This document shows, one piece after another, positions 1 to 9,216 of a stretch of 64,000 nucleotides of DNA (positions are counted from its first letter, which is position 1; every line of letters starts with the position of its first letter). Source of the DNA: Acidobacteriota bacterium (GTDB lineage: Bacteria > Acidobacteriota > Blastocatellia > Chloracidobacteriales > JADJPF01); the NCBI GenBank assembly GCA_016213785.1, contig JACQZQ010000077.1:62001-126000 (forward strand), in the 5' to 3' direction. The notes under the pieces were generated by a model that saw only the letters and a program-made list of their open reading frames with translations, was not told where the DNA came from and ran no database searches. Both the position numbers and the translations under genes were made by a program.

Positions 1-193
1 AAGCCCCAAGGGGGCGAAAGAATTGTAGCCAAGGGTGTATAGAAAGAGTTCACAGAAAAAGCCGCAAAGCGGCGAAAGAATAAAAAAATAGCTTAGCATG
101 TTTATTATGTCGCCCCGCTGGGGCTTGAAGCTAACTAACTGAAAACCCAGTGCTTACGCACTGGGCTACAAATATTTCGCCCCCTTGGGGCTT
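1..193. repeat. Intergenic palindromic repeat cluster
   Basis: A dense set of short palindromes with no gene. Bases 1-17 are the exact reverse complement of 177-193, so the whole segment is bounded by a 17-base inverted repeat. Inside are hairpins at 61-73 (GCCGC/GCGGC), 112-124 (GCCCC/GGGGC) and 146-165 (CCCAGTGC, loop TTAC, GCACTGGG). This looks like the REP-like repeats spread between genes in many environmental bacteria; the family name is not known to me. The remaining bases to the next gene (194-273) show nothing clear. The cluster may extend left of the window. Confidence 0.7.
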
Positions 194-273
194 AAGAATT
201 AAGAGTCCATAAAGCTTAGGAGTTAAGACCCTATACTTTTTTAGTTTACAGAGTATTAAAGATACTAGTCTGA

Positions 274-720
274 TTAACTCTCAGTAGAATTAGAATAAAA
301 AGATTCTAAACGTTCAATATACCATTGTGGAAAAAGAAATTCTTTTGCAGGTAAAACAATACGCTTAACATAATCTTTATTAGCTTGTCTAGAAACCATA
401 TTATGACAGATATAACATAAAGCTGGTCTATGTTTATTATCTAAAGTCTCAACAATAACAGCTTGAGGTAAGTAGATTTCGCCTAAAACATTTTCTGCAT
501 GAGAATAAAGGCGGGCTAGTTCTTGATGTGTTGCCCTAGAAACTATGCCATAAACACAATGTTGATTGGAATAAACTAAGTTAGCACGAGGTTCTATTTT
601 TATATCAAACCCATTTAATCTAGCAACTTCCCATTGATCTAATACTAAGTCTACTTCCTTAAGAACATTAAAATTCATATAAGAACCATAAAAAAATACA
701 TCCACTTTTGGTTGTGTCAT
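274..720 (-). CDS. Gamma-glutamylcyclotransferase (AIG2-like) family protein
   Basis: A 148-residue soluble protein. The N-terminal FFYGSYMN (YGS at 11-13) matches the glycine-loop motif of the GGCT/AIG2 fold, and SHAENVLG places a Glu (E76) where the family has its general acid/base. The length fits a single GGCT-like domain. In this family such proteins release 5-oxoproline from gamma-glutamyl amino acids or peptides, but many bacterial members have no known substrate. The start ATG is the first in frame. It stands alone with a 186-base gap to the next gene. Fold assignment is fairly secure; the reaction is inferred. Confidence 0.65.
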   Translation of the reverse strand: MTQPKVDVFFYGSYMNFNVLKEVDLVLDQWEVARLNGFDIKIEPRANLVYSNQHCVYGIVSRATHQELARLYSHAENVLGEIYLPQAVIVETLDNKHRPALCYICHNMVSRQANKDYVKRIVLPAKEFLFPQWYIERLESFYSNSTES

Positions 721-906
721 TTAATAAATTTCCTTTAATTTATGGGTTTTAAAGCCGAAAATAAGAGATTTAGGGAGTTATCTTTGTTGTTGTTTTTAGT
801 AGGGCAAAAGAGTTGAAAATACAAATTTAGAGTTCTACTTATATATTATCCATACTTAATATTTAATACTTAATACTTATATTTCAAGGTTTCTAAAAAA
901 TTTATT

Positions 907-1470
907 TTATCCCTCTGTGTCTTTATTTGAAGATTGAACAAAGGTTCCTTGTCTTAATTCCTTTGTAGTATGTTCAGTTACACTGGAAGGGGAATATTTA
1001 TCAAAATTATAGATATTTTCCTGGGGTAATGCTTTTATTTCAACATTTTGGATCTCTTGGTTTTCTTCTATAAGTAATTCTGCTATTGCTAGATCGGTAG
1101 TTTTTGAGCGAAATTTTATTCTTCCATAAGAAATAATCATAATACCTGCAATTAAAAATAAGGCCCCAAAAATTGAAAGATCCTTTAATAGTCGCCCTAC
1201 ATCAACATTAAAATATTTTTTTATAAGAAATCCGATGATAAAAATTGCAGCAGAATATAAAAGACCTATGCAAATTACTATCAAGCCTTTACTTAAAAAA
1301 TTATTCCATTCTTTTTCTAATATAAAAGACTGTTTTATTTGATCTAGATTAACTATATTTGAGTTTTTAGCAAGAATTATTGTTTTTTTAACAAAACTTA
1401 TGTTTGTACCACAAACATTGCAGAAATTACGCTCATCATTACATTGTGTTCCACAACTTGGACAATACAT
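907..1470 (-). CDS. Zinc-ribbon membrane protein of unknown function
   Basis: A 187-residue protein with an N-terminal zinc ribbon (Cys 3, 6, 17 and 20, two CxxC knuckles) of the kind often found at the start of bacterial membrane proteins. Two hydrophobic segments follow, roughly residues 60-86 and 97-117, then a polar tail without clear motifs. The likely layout is a cytosolic zinc ribbon, two membrane helices and a cytosolic tail. No function can be assigned. The gene is on the same strand as the accA operon but lies beyond that operon's hairpin, so it is probably transcribed separately. Confidence 0.6.
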   Translation of the reverse strand: MYCPSCGTQCNDERNFCNVCGTNISFVKKTIILAKNSNIVNLDQIKQSFILEKEWNNFLSKGLIVICIGLLYSAAIFIIGFLIKKYFNVDVGRLLKDLSIFGALFLIAGIMIISYGRIKFRSKTTDLAIAELLIEENQEIQNVEIKALPQENIYNFDKYSPSSVTEHTTKELRQGTFVQSSNKDTEG

Positions 1471-1560
1471 AATTACTCCTTAAGTGTTTTTATAGGGTAA
1501 AACTATTTTCTATACGCAACATTATAACTTTAAGATTTACTTTTTGCCGCTAAATAATTA

Positions 1561-1586
1561 AAGCCTAACAATATATTGCTAGGCTT
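1561..1586 (-). terminator. Terminator-like hairpin after the accA operon
   Basis: Read on the minus strand, a 7-bp stem AAGCCTA/TAGGCTT is extended by four more pairs past one mismatch, with a very short loop, and is followed by TAATTATTT. It lies 34 bases past the accA stop. This fits a weak intrinsic terminator ending the tsaB-to-accA operon. Confidence 0.5.
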
Positions 1587-1619
1587 TAGGCTTAAAATAT
1601 ATAAACTAAGATATTAGCT

Positions 1620-2684
1620 TTATGATAAAAGTCTTTCCTCAAAAGCTCCCATACGTCGAAATTTTTCATAGCGCTGTTCCAACAATTCATCAGTAGACAA
1701 ACACCGAACAGTTGAAAGGGCTTGTGCTAAATATTCTCCTAAAATTTGAGCCATTGCTTTATGGTCTTTATGTGCACCTCCCTTTGGTTCAGGGATAATT
1801 TCATCAACAATGCCTAAAGCTTTAAGGTCTTGTGCGGTTACTCTCATACTTTGAGCAGCTTTATCTGACTTAGCCGCGTCTTTCCATAAAATTGCTGCAC
1901 AGCCTTCAGGAGAAATAACAGAGTAAACTGCATTTTCTAAAATATAGACTACATCTCCAACACCTATGGCTAAAGCACCTCCAGATCCGCCTTCACCTGT
2001 AACAGTGATAATAATTGGGACTTTAATTCTAGACATTTCAATTAAGTTACGAGCAATTGCTTCGGCTTGACCTCGTTCTTCAGCTTCTATACCAGGATAA
2101 GCGCCTGGTGTATCTATAAAGCAGAAAATTGGCCGATTAAATTTTTCTGCCATTTTCATTACTCTTAATGCCTTACGATAACCTTCTGGTTTAGGCATCC
2201 CAAAATTACGTTCTTTTCTATCTTCGGTTTTACGGCTTTTAAGGTTTGCTTTTTGATGTCCAATAATTATAACTGGTTCACCTAAGAAATTTGCCATACC
2301 GCAAACAATTGCAGGATCATCACTATAGCGGCGATCTCCATGGATTTCTTGGAAATTATCAAAAAGTAGATGAGCAAAATCTAGAGTATAAGGCCGATCA
2401 AAGTGTCTTGCATTACGCACTCTTTCCATAGGGCTAAGCCGAGAGTGGATTTGTTGCTGCAATCCTTCTACTTTTGCACGTAAATTACGTACTTCGGCCT
2501 CAAGTTCTGCTGATAAACTCTGTTCAGGACGACCTTTTAAGAGTTCATTAATTTGCTGTTCTAACTTCTCTAGTTCTTTTTCTAATCTAGTTGTTTCTGC
2601 GTCATTTATTAACTCAACAGGCATATATTGTTTTACTCCTGCTAAGGGGTCAGAGAGCGGTTTTGTTGATTCCAAAAAAGACAT
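1620..2684 (-). CDS. accA: Acetyl-CoA carboxylase carboxyltransferase subunit alpha
   Basis: AccA pairs with AccD to move the carboxyl group from carboxybiotin to acetyl-CoA, making malonyl-CoA for fatty-acid synthesis in the cytoplasm. The 354 residues show an N-terminal coiled coil (about 31-82), then the crotonase-fold carboxyltransferase domain with DTPGAYPG (191-198) and the glycine-rich GEGGSGGALAIGVGD (230-244). It is slightly longer than the usual 315-325 residues because of an extended N-terminus before the coiled coil. It is the last gene of the tsaB-rimI-aroC-def-fmt-accA operon, 6 bases after the fmt stop. accD and the biotin subunits are not in the window. Confidence 0.96.
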   Translation of the reverse strand: MSFLESTKPLSDPLAGVKQYMPVELINDAETTRLEKELEKLEQQINELLKGRPEQSLSAELEAEVRNLRAKVEGLQQQIHSRLSPMERVRNARHFDRPYTLDFAHLLFDNFQEIHGDRRYSDDPAIVCGMANFLGEPVIIIGHQKANLKSRKTEDRKERNFGMPKPEGYRKALRVMKMAEKFNRPIFCFIDTPGAYPGIEAEERGQAEAIARNLIEMSRIKVPIIITVTGEGGSGGALAIGVGDVVYILENAVYSVISPEGCAAILWKDAAKSDKAAQSMRVTAQDLKALGIVDEIIPEPKGGAHKDHKAMAQILGEYLAQALSTVRCLSTDELLEQRYEKFRRMGAFEERLLS

Positions 2685-2690
2685 ATTTTA

Positions 2691-3623
2691 TTAATCAAGT
2701 TTTTCGCCTAATTGCAGTGAAACTCCATTAAGAAAATCACGTATATTTAAGCGTTTACGTCCTTCTAATTGTAATTCTAAGATTCTCAGTTGAGAGGATT
2801 TACCACAGGCTATCACTATACCATTTTTATCCAAGTGAACAATCGTTCCTGGCTGATAACTTCCTGAAAAACTTTTCTCTATTTGAGCTTGCCAAACAAT
2901 TAAGCGTGTACCTTTAAGCTTAGTGTATGCTCCAGGCCAAGGCTGAAAACCTCTAACACGCCAAACAATTTCTTCTGCTGTCATTTCTTGCCAATTAATT
3001 TCTCCATTTTCTCTCTTTAGGATTGGGGCAAAGGTTGCTTTTGTATGGTCTTGGGGCTTTGGATTAATGTTTGTTAAATTAGTTAAAGTCTCAGAAAGCA
3101 GGCTTGCTCCTAAATAACTAAGTCTATCTCCTAGCTCAAGCGCTGTTTCTGTTGGCTTAATATCAACTACTGACTGCAATAGAATATCTCCAGCATCAAG
3201 TTCAGGAACTAGTTGCATAGTAGTTACCCCACTTTGTTTTTCTCCATTAACTATTGCCCAATTAATAGGTGCAGCCCCTCTATAAAGAGGGAGTAGCGAG
3301 AAATGGACATTAATAAATCCATATTTAGGAATTTTTAGTATCCATTCGGGAATAATCCGACCATAAGCAACTATAACTGCAACATCTGGTGCTAAGCTTT
3401 CAAAAAGTTCTCTAAATTCAGGTGTACGAACTTTGGTAGGTTGATAAATTGCTAGGTTATGCTTTAGGGCAGCAATCTTAACTGCTGGAGGCTGAAGTTT
3501 ATTTCCTCTTCCGGCTGGTCTATCAGGTTGAGTAAAAACACTTAAAACTTGATGACCATCCGTAAGAATACGCTCAAAAGAAGGTACAGCCCATTCAGGC
3601 GTACCTAAAAACACAATCTTCAT
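2691..3623 (-). CDS. fmt: Methionyl-tRNA formyltransferase
   Basis: Fmt formylates Met-tRNA(fMet) with 10-formyl-THF, giving the initiator tRNA of bacteria. The N-terminal MKIVFLGTPEWAVPSF is the classic Rossmann start, and NVHFSLLPLYRGAAPINWA carries the catalytic Asn and His and the SLLPxYRG signature. A C-terminal OB-like tRNA-binding domain follows. An in-frame TTG at 3641 would add six residues and overlap def. I chose the ATG at 3623 because it gives the family-standard N-terminus and sits 8 bases after the def stop. The def-fmt pairing is widespread: Def removes the formyl group that Fmt installs. Confidence 0.96.
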   Translation of the reverse strand: MKIVFLGTPEWAVPSFERILTDGHQVLSVFTQPDRPAGRGNKLQPPAVKIAALKHNLAIYQPTKVRTPEFRELFESLAPDVAVIVAYGRIIPEWILKIPKYGFINVHFSLLPLYRGAAPINWAIVNGEKQSGVTTMQLVPELDAGDILLQSVVDIKPTETALELGDRLSYLGASLLSETLTNLTNINPKPQDHTKATFAPILKRENGEINWQEMTAEEIVWRVRGFQPWPGAYTKLKGTRLIVWQAQIEKSFSGSYQPGTIVHLDKNGIVIACGKSSQLRILELQLEGRKRLNIRDFLNGVSLQLGEKLD

Positions 3624-3631
3624 AGAACTCT

Positions 3632-4144
3632 TTATTTCCAATCTCCTAACTTAATACGTTTCTTAATCTTACGCATTACTAGTTCTCGTTTTATTGGGCC
3701 AAGATATTTAATAAAAAGCTCACCATCAAGATGATCATTTTCATGTGCAATACAACGAGCCGTAAGATCCATTGCATCAATTGTAAACTCTTTGCCTTCA
3801 ACATTAAAAGCCTTTGCTATAAGACGCTTTGGACGTGTTACTTCAAAATAAATATTAGGAAAACTTAAACAACCCTCATCACCTGTTTGTTTACCCTCTA
3901 TACTAATAATTTCTGGGTTAATTAATACTATTTTTTCTTCTGGGTTTTTCCCTCCAGAACAATCCATTACAAAAAGCCTTTTAGAAACATTAACTTGTGG
4001 GGCAGCCAGTCCTACTCCAGGCGCAGCATACATAGTCTCAAACATATTCTCAACAAGTTGACGTAACTCTTCATTAAACTCTGTTACTGGAGTAGCTTTT
4101 TTTGCTAAAACAGGATCACCATACTTAACTATTGGTAAAATCAT
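3632..4144 (-). CDS. def: Peptide deformylase
   Basis: A metalloenzyme that removes the N-formyl group from new proteins as they leave the ribosome. All three signature motifs are intact: GVGLAAPQ (43-50), EGCLSFP (90-96, Cys92 a metal ligand) and HENDH (134-138, two His ligands and the catalytic Glu). The 170-residue length is typical. It lies between aroC (73-base gap) and fmt (8-base gap) on the same strand, so the formylation and deformylation genes are made together. Confidence 0.97.
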   Translation of the reverse strand: MILPIVKYGDPVLAKKATPVTEFNEELRQLVENMFETMYAAPGVGLAAPQVNVSKRLFVMDCSGGKNPEEKIVLINPEIISIEGKQTGDEGCLSFPNIYFEVTRPKRLIAKAFNVEGKEFTIDAMDLTARCIAHENDHLDGELFIKYLGPIKRELVMRKIKKRIKLGDWK

Positions 4145-4217
4145 AAATCACCTTTTACGTAATAATAGAGACATAGCTCTATAATTATTGTTTTTAACCG
4201 CTTTTACAGCGCCTATT

Positions 4218-5393
4218 CTAATAATTAATCAAATCTTTTTTATAATTTAAGAAATTTGCTTTCATCTCTTTTAAAGAATCCCCTCCAAATTTCTTACGCA
4301 TTAAATCTGCTAGCACAGTTGCTACAGCCGCTTCACCAATTACTCCAGCAGCAGCAACAGCAGTAATATCAGAACGTTCAAAAGCAGCAACGGAAATTTC
4401 TTTAGTATCAACATCTACACTTTGAAGAGGTTTACGTAAAGTAGAAATAGGTTTTAAGTAACCTCTTACTCGTATTTCTTCTCCATTAGATATCCCTCCT
4501 TCAACACCACCAGCGTGGTTAGTTAGGCGGGTAAAGTGTTTCTTCTCTTTATTGTAGCCAATTTCATCATGAAATTTCGACCCTGCTAGACGTGCACCCT
4601 CCATACCTTCACCAATTTCTACTGCCTTTACTGCCTGAATTGCCATTATAGATTGAGCTAGTAACCCATCTAGGCGTAAATCCCATTGTGTATGGGAGCC
4701 TAAGCCAATAGGTATATTTTTAGCCACCACTTCAAAAATTCCACCTAAAGTATCTCCAGACTCTTTTGTCTTATCAATATGTTCTAACATCTTTTGGCTA
4801 GCTTCCTTATCAACACATCTTAACTCTGTATCTTCTTGAATTTTCAGAATTTCTTCCCAACTAGCTAAAATAGGTGAGTCTGGAATTCCTCCTAGCATAA
4901 TTACATGACTTATAATTTCAATATCAAAGACCTTAAGTAAAAGTTTTGCAAAAGCCCCTACTGCTACTCTCGCAGCAGTTTCTCTTGCACTTGAGCGCTC
5001 TAAAATATCTCTTAAATCATGTGTTTGAAATTTTTGTCCCCCTGCTAAATCAGCATGTCCTGGGCGTGGACGTTTAAGTCGCCTAGCTCGTTTTTCATCT
5101 AAATTATCTACCTCTTGGACTGACATTACCTCTTGCCAATTAGTAAAGTCTTTATTTTCAATCATTAAGGCTATAGGAGAACCTAGTGTAAAACCATGTC
5201 GTATACCAGAAACTATTTCTACTTTATCCGACTCAATTTTCATTCTATGACCACGACCATAGCCTTGTTGTCGTCGCCAAAGTTGTAAATTAATAAAGTC
5301 TTGGTCAATTTTAAGACCTGCTGGAAGCCCTTCAATAACAGCCATTAAGGCTTTTCCATGCGATTCACCAGCAGTAGTAAAACGAAATATCAT
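4218..5393 (-). CDS. aroC: Chorismate synthase
   Basis: The last step of the shikimate pathway: it converts EPSP to chorismate, with reduced FMN as cofactor. The N-terminus has the family signature [20 protein letters not shown], and [11 protein letters not shown] and [11 protein letters not shown] follow. The FMN-binding [10 protein letters not shown] and the C-terminal [16 protein letters not shown] are present. At 391 residues it is of the longer bacterial kind (about 390 against 350-360). It is in the middle of the housekeeping operon, 65 bases after rimI; the spacers on both sides (65 and 73 bases) leave room for extra signals, but none was identified. Confidence 0.97.
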   Translation of the reverse strand: MIFRFTTAGESHGKALMAVIEGLPAGLKIDQDFINLQLWRRQQGYGRGHRMKIESDKVEIVSGIRHGFTLGSPIALMIENKDFTNWQEVMSVQEVDNLDEKRARRLKRPRPGHADLAGGQKFQTHDLRDILERSSARETAARVAVGAFAKLLLKVFDIEIISHVIMLGGIPDSPILASWEEILKIQEDTELRCVDKEASQKMLEHIDKTKESGDTLGGIFEVVAKNIPIGLGSHTQWDLRLDGLLAQSIMAIQAVKAVEIGEGMEGARLAGSKFHDEIGYNKEKKHFTRLTNHAGGVEGGISNGEEIRVRGYLKPISTLRKPLQSVDVDTKEISVAAFERSDITAVAAAGVIGEAAVATVLADLMRKKFGGDSLKEMKANFLNYKKDLINY

Positions 5394-5458
5394 GGTATAT
5401 TTAAGTAAATCCTAGTTAAAAGTATTAGCTAGATTATTAGCTTGAAATCAAGTAGTTT

Positions 5459-5959
5459 CTAATATAGAAACTGCATTACTAAAGCATCTTCCGTAGGCAT
5501 TGTATAGTAATCACGACGACGGCCTATCATTTCAAAACCCATTTTTTTATAAAGGATTTGGGCAGAGACATTATTTGCTCTAACTTCCAGTAAACAGCGT
5601 CGTGCGCCATAAATACGACTTTCTTTAATTACTGATTCCATTAAGGTTGTTCCAATACGAATGCGTCGGAACGTAGGATCTGTAGCAACATTATTAATAT
5701 GTAACTCATCAAAGATCACTCTAGAAGCAACAAAGCCTAACACTTTACGGTAGACTGATATAGGTGTAATTCCTCGCGCAGTACGCATAATAGAACTAGG
5801 GTTATTAAATAGTTCTTGTCTATAAGATTCATAACCCCAACGACTTAGCCCAGTACTTTCTTCTAAGGAAACTACATCATTAAGGTCTGATTCCATCATC
5901 TGAGTAATTTCGTATTTTACTAAGTGCAAATCCTCTGGTATAGCTTTAACAAGAGACAT
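5459..5959 (-). CDS. rimI: Ribosomal protein S18-alanine N-acetyltransferase (GNAT)
   Basis: A 166-residue GNAT acetyltransferase. It has the acetyl-CoA-binding stretch VATDPTFRRIRIGTTLM and the RimI-typical LEVRANNVSAQILYKKMGFE followed by a G-x-R-R-x-Y-Y end. RimI acetylates the N-terminal Ala of ribosomal protein S18. Its place 11 bases after tsaB is the usual tsaB-rimI neighbourhood and supports the name. The P-loop reads RRIRIG rather than the more usual RxxGxG, a mild change. Substrate is inferred from context and family. Confidence 0.85.
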   Translation of the reverse strand: MSLVKAIPEDLHLVKYEITQMMESDLNDVVSLEESTGLSRWGYESYRQELFNNPSSIMRTARGITPISVYRKVLGFVASRVIFDELHINNVATDPTFRRIRIGTTLMESVIKESRIYGARRCLLEVRANNVSAQILYKKMGFEMIGRRRDYYTMPTEDALVMQFLY

Positions 5960-5970
5960 AACTTTACTTC

Positions 5971-6783
5971 TTAAGATAAATTATTTTTCTTTTTTCCTAT
6001 TAAGCCTAGTTTTAATTTAACTTCTGCTTCAGCAGGTCTAACATAATATGCAGAAACTTCTGAAGCATTTAAAACTTGGTTAAGAGAAAATTTTTCTTGT
6101 GCATAAAGCGCCATTTCTGGAGCAAGAAAAGTTATTTGTTTATTTAATATCCATCCTAAGCGGTTTGTTGTCAAGAGTTTTGCTTTAGGAATAAAAATTC
6201 CGTTATCAACAGCAAATTTTAGTATTTTTTCCTTATAAAGCTCTAAAGCATCTCCAGCAAAAACAATCCTTGGTAAGTTCTCTGACTGTTGATACTCATA
6301 AACTAGAGCAAGTGCTTGTTCTAGTTTTGCTATATTTATCTCTGAAAGTTCCCTAACTTCACCACTATCATCACTAGAAAAAAGCTGTAGAAAAACTTCT
6401 TCACGATGAGCATCTAAAATTACACAAGTAGCCTCACTTACACCACAAGCACGAGCTATTACTTCAGTAGATTTCATAGCTATTACAGGCAGGTTAAGCG
6501 AATGAGCAAAGCCTTTGATAGTTGCTAGACCAACTCTAAGCCCTGTAAAACTCCCAGGCCCAATCAAAACACTAAATGCCGTTATGTCAGTTATTGCAAG
6601 GTCTAAACGTGTTAAGAGCCAATCTATTTCATTAAGAAGATTAGTAGAGCGCCTTTCATTACCTATAATTCCAAGTTCAGCAATTAATTGCGAGCCTCTA
6701 CTTAAAGCCATGCTAGCGCGAGGCGAGGAAGTATCTATAGCTAAAATTAAGGGTTCTGTTTTATTTATATTAGTTTCTGTCAT
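5971..6783 (-). CDS. tsaB: tRNA threonylcarbamoyladenosine biosynthesis protein TsaB
   Basis: TsaB is the partner of TsaD in making the t6A modification at position 37 of ANN-decoding tRNAs. The ASKHA-fold N-terminus AIDTSSPRASMAL (15-27) and the GPGSFTGLRVGLATIKGFA signature are clear. The 270 residues exceed the E. coli length (about 231) mainly through the C-terminal part. It is the first gene of the operon, so the promoter should lie between 6784 and 6921, which is also the head-to-head space with the divergent Rpn gene. TsaC, TsaD and TsaE are not in the window. Confidence 0.94.
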   Translation of the reverse strand: MTETNINKTEPLILAIDTSSPRASMALSRGSQLIAELGIIGNERRSTNLLNEIDWLLTRLDLAITDITAFSVLIGPGSFTGLRVGLATIKGFAHSLNLPVIAMKSTEVIARACGVSEATCVILDAHREEVFLQLFSSDDSGEVRELSEINIAKLEQALALVYEYQQSENLPRIVFAGDALELYKEKILKFAVDNGIFIPKAKLLTTNRLGWILNKQITFLAPEMALYAQEKFSLNQVLNASEVSAYYVRPAEAEVKLKLGLIGKKKNNLS

Positions 6784-6921
6784 GTCTTTTTAATTAAAGG
6801 AGATAGTGTAGCCAGGATTTTTCCGCTTGCCAAGTTCGATATGCTAATTTGAGGCTAAATAATTTTACAAATAGGCTAATATTAATTACTTTTAACTACT
6901 TTTAAAGGCTAATTAAAGCAA

Positions 6922-7911
6922 ATGTTAAATGACCGAGTTGATCATGACCGTATTTTTAAAGAATTACTACAAACATTTTTTATAGAGTTCTTAGAATTAT
7001 TTTTTCCAGAAGTTCTAAGTTACCTTGATAGAAATTCAATAGTTTTTCTAGATAAAGAAATTTTTACTGATGTGACTTCAGGAGAAAAACATGAAGTAGA
7101 TTTACTTGTAAAAGTCAAATTTCTTGGGCAAAATGCATATTTTTTAATACATCTAGAAAATCAATCTGTTAATCGAAGTAAATTTAATCGTCGTTTTTTT
7201 CGCTATTTCTCAAGATTATTAGACACTCATGAGTTACCAATTTATCCAATAGCAATATTTTCGTATGATTTACCAAAAAGAGCGGAAATAGATAATTTTA
7301 AGGTTGAATTTCCTGATTTTGAAGTTTTAACTTTTAATTTTAAAGTATTGCAATTAAATAGGCTTAATTGGAAAGACTACCTAAATAGCCATAACCCTGT
7401 AGCAAGTGCTCTTATGGCTAAAATGGATATAAAAGCAGAAGATCGCCCTAAAGTAAAAGCTGAGTGTTTAAGGTTACTTGTTACTCTAAAACTAAATCCT
7501 GCTAAAATGCAGTTAATTTCTGGATTTGTAGACACATACTTAGAACTTTCGGCTAAAGAAGAATTAGTTTTTCGACAACAACTCGATAAATTTTTACCCA
7601 AAGAAAGGCAACAAGCTATGGAAATTATTACCTCATGGATGCGGCAAGGCTTACAACAAGGCTTACAACAAGGCTTAGAACAAGGCCTAGAGCAAGGCTT
7701 ACAACAAGGCTTAGAACAAGGGAAAGAGCTTGGTCAAAAACAAATGGTTTTACATTTGTTAAAAAAACGTATTGGTGATATTTCAGAACTAACTCAAGAA
7801 GAAATAAGGCTTTTAAATCAAGAAAAGTTAAATGATTTAGCCGAAGCTTTATTTAATTTTTCTAACTCAGAAGATCTTAAAAAATGGCTAGAGCTAAACA
7901 AAACTAGCTAA
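6922..7911 (+). CDS. Rpn-family PD-(D/E)XK nuclease / putative transposase with C-terminal DUF4351
   Basis: A 329-residue protein of the recombination-promoting nuclease group. HDRIFKELLQTFFIEFLELF opens the domain. The acidic residues of the PD-(D/E)XK core lie near residues 45-85 (KHEVDLLVKV, then FLIHLENQS). After residue 240 comes a low-complexity run built of LQQG/LEQG units, encoded by 12-base repeats around 7640-7720. The end is a DUF4351-like helix pair (LLKKRIGDI to DLKKWLEL). Related proteins cut DNA and promote RecA-independent recombination; they are often called transposases but no ends or target duplications are visible here. The repeat run may vary in length by slippage. Confidence 0.8.
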   Translation: MLNDRVDHDRIFKELLQTFFIEFLELFFPEVLSYLDRNSIVFLDKEIFTDVTSGEKHEVDLLVKVKFLGQNAYFLIHLENQSVNRSKFNRRFFRYFSRLLDTHELPIYPIAIFSYDLPKRAEIDNFKVEFPDFEVLTFNFKVLQLNRLNWKDYLNSHNPVASALMAKMDIKAEDRPKVKAECLRLLVTLKLNPAKMQLISGFVDTYLELSAKEELVFRQQLDKFLPKERQQAMEIITSWMRQGLQQGLQQGLEQGLEQGLQQGLEQGKELGQKQMVLHLLKKRIGDISELTQEEIRLLNQEKLNDLAEALFNFSNSEDLKKWLELNKTS

Positions 7912-7960
7912 ATTGGTCTAAAAATAACTACTTCAAAGTTTGAGGTTACTCTATATAATC

Positions 7961-8995
7961 ATGAAATTATCAGACATTGCATCTCGACTAAATTGTGTGC
8001 TTGAAGGTGATGGAAATCTAGAAATTAAAGGAGTAATTGGGTTAGATGAAGCTGAAAATGGGCAACTGACATTTTTATCTAACCCTAAATACACATCCAA
8101 GCTAGCTATTACTAAAGCATCAGCAGTAATTGTAGGAAAAGATTTTTCTTCACCTACTCATCTAGCCTTACTACGTCATACTAATCCTTACTTAACTTTT
8201 GCTCGTGCAATAGAGCTTTTTTATTCTCCCCCAAACCCTGTAAATGAGATTCACCCCAAAGCAGTAGTTTCACCTTTAGCAAAATTAGGGAAAAATGTTT
8301 GCATTGGAGCAAATAGCGTTATTGGCGATAATGTTGAGCTAGGAGATAACATAGTAATTTATCCTAATGTTACAATTTACCCGAATGCAAAAATTGGCGA
8401 AAACACCATAATTCATTCTAATTGTGTAGTTAGAGAGTATGTAGAAATAGGTGCTCATTGCACCCTACAGAATGGTGTAATAGTTGGAGCAGATGGTTTT
8501 GGATATGCCAAAAAAGATGATGGTAGCTGGTATAAAATTGTTCAGTCTGGGATTGTAGTCTTAGAAAGTGATGTAGAGATTGGTGCTAACTCAACTATTG
8601 ACCGTGCAACTATTGGTGAAACTCGAATTAAACAAGGTGCCAAGCTAGACAACTTAGTTATGGTAGGCCATGCTTCAGTAGTAGGGGAAAATACTTTACT
8701 TTGTGGACAAGTTGGACTTGCAGGAAGCAGTAAAATTGGACGAAATGTTACTTTAGCAGGGCAAGTTGGAGTTGCTGGACACTTGACAATTGGGGATAAT
8801 GTTATAGCGACTGCTCAAACAGGTATTCCAAATTCTGTTGAAGCAGGTCAAATCATTTCTGGTTATCCTGCAATTGAAAATCGCTCTTGGTTAAAATCTT
8901 CTGCGATTTTTAACCGCTTACCAGATCTGCAAAAAACCTTAAGAGAACTGCAACGCCGTGTTGCAGAAATAGAAAAACTATTTAAGAAAGATTAA
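7961..8995 (+). CDS. lpxD: UDP-3-O-(3-hydroxyacyl)glucosamine N-acyltransferase
   Basis: The third step of lipid A synthesis, adding the N-linked acyl chain; it implies an outer membrane with LPS-like lipid. The N-terminal uridine-binding domain (MKLSDIASRLNC to about residue 95) is followed by a long left-handed beta-helix of hexapeptide repeats and the conserved GADGFGYAKKDDGSW and VMVGHASVVGEN (His is catalytic in the family). A short helical tail closes it. An in-frame TTG at 7940 would add seven residues; I prefer the ATG at 7961 because it gives the normal start, although the nearest GAGG is 15 bases upstream. lpxA, lpxB and fabZ are not adjacent, which is unusual. Confidence 0.94.
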   Translation: MKLSDIASRLNCVLEGDGNLEIKGVIGLDEAENGQLTFLSNPKYTSKLAITKASAVIVGKDFSSPTHLALLRHTNPYLTFARAIELFYSPPNPVNEIHPKAVVSPLAKLGKNVCIGANSVIGDNVELGDNIVIYPNVTIYPNAKIGENTIIHSNCVVREYVEIGAHCTLQNGVIVGADGFGYAKKDDGSWYKIVQSGIVVLESDVEIGANSTIDRATIGETRIKQGAKLDNLVMVGHASVVGENTLLCGQVGLAGSSKIGRNVTLAGQVGVAGHLTIGDNVIATAQTGIPNSVEAGQIISGYPAIENRSWLKSSAIFNRLPDLQKTLRELQRRVAEIEKLFKKD

Positions 8996-9009
8996 TTGTT
9001 ATTTTACAA

Positions 9010-9170
9010 CCCCAGAACAGAGAGCAAATGTCCGGGAAGTGTGGTGAAAAACCTCCGCTGCCCTCGCAACTGTAATTAGCTACGAAATCCAACTTAAGTC
9101 ACTGTCTTAGAGTAAAGATGGGAAGGCCAGGAAAGTAGGTTTAAGCTAGTAAGCCAGGAGACCGATTTGT
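9010..9170 (+). promoter_or_regulatory. Cobalamin (B12) riboswitch
   Basis: The conserved landmarks of an adenosylcobalamin aptamer appear in order: GGTGAAAAACCTCC (9043-9056), GCTGCCCTCGCAACTG (9057-9072), CACTGTC near 9100, GGGAAGG near 9120, and the B12 box AGCCAGGAGACC (9152-9163). The start of the TonB receptor gene follows at 9217 with a strong AAAGGAG site. A small hairpin (TCTTTC/GAAAGA, about 9190-9206) just before that site could be the expression platform, which would mean control of translation. Edges are approximate. Excess B12 should shut off the receptor. Confidence 0.92.
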
Positions 9171-9216
9171 TTTCTCTTCTGCACCCAATCTTTCGAAGGG
9201 AAAGAAAAAGGAGCTT

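Noticed and set aside
6922-7911. Insertion sequence around the Rpn-family gene
   Set aside because: No terminal inverted repeats or target duplications are visible at its edges.
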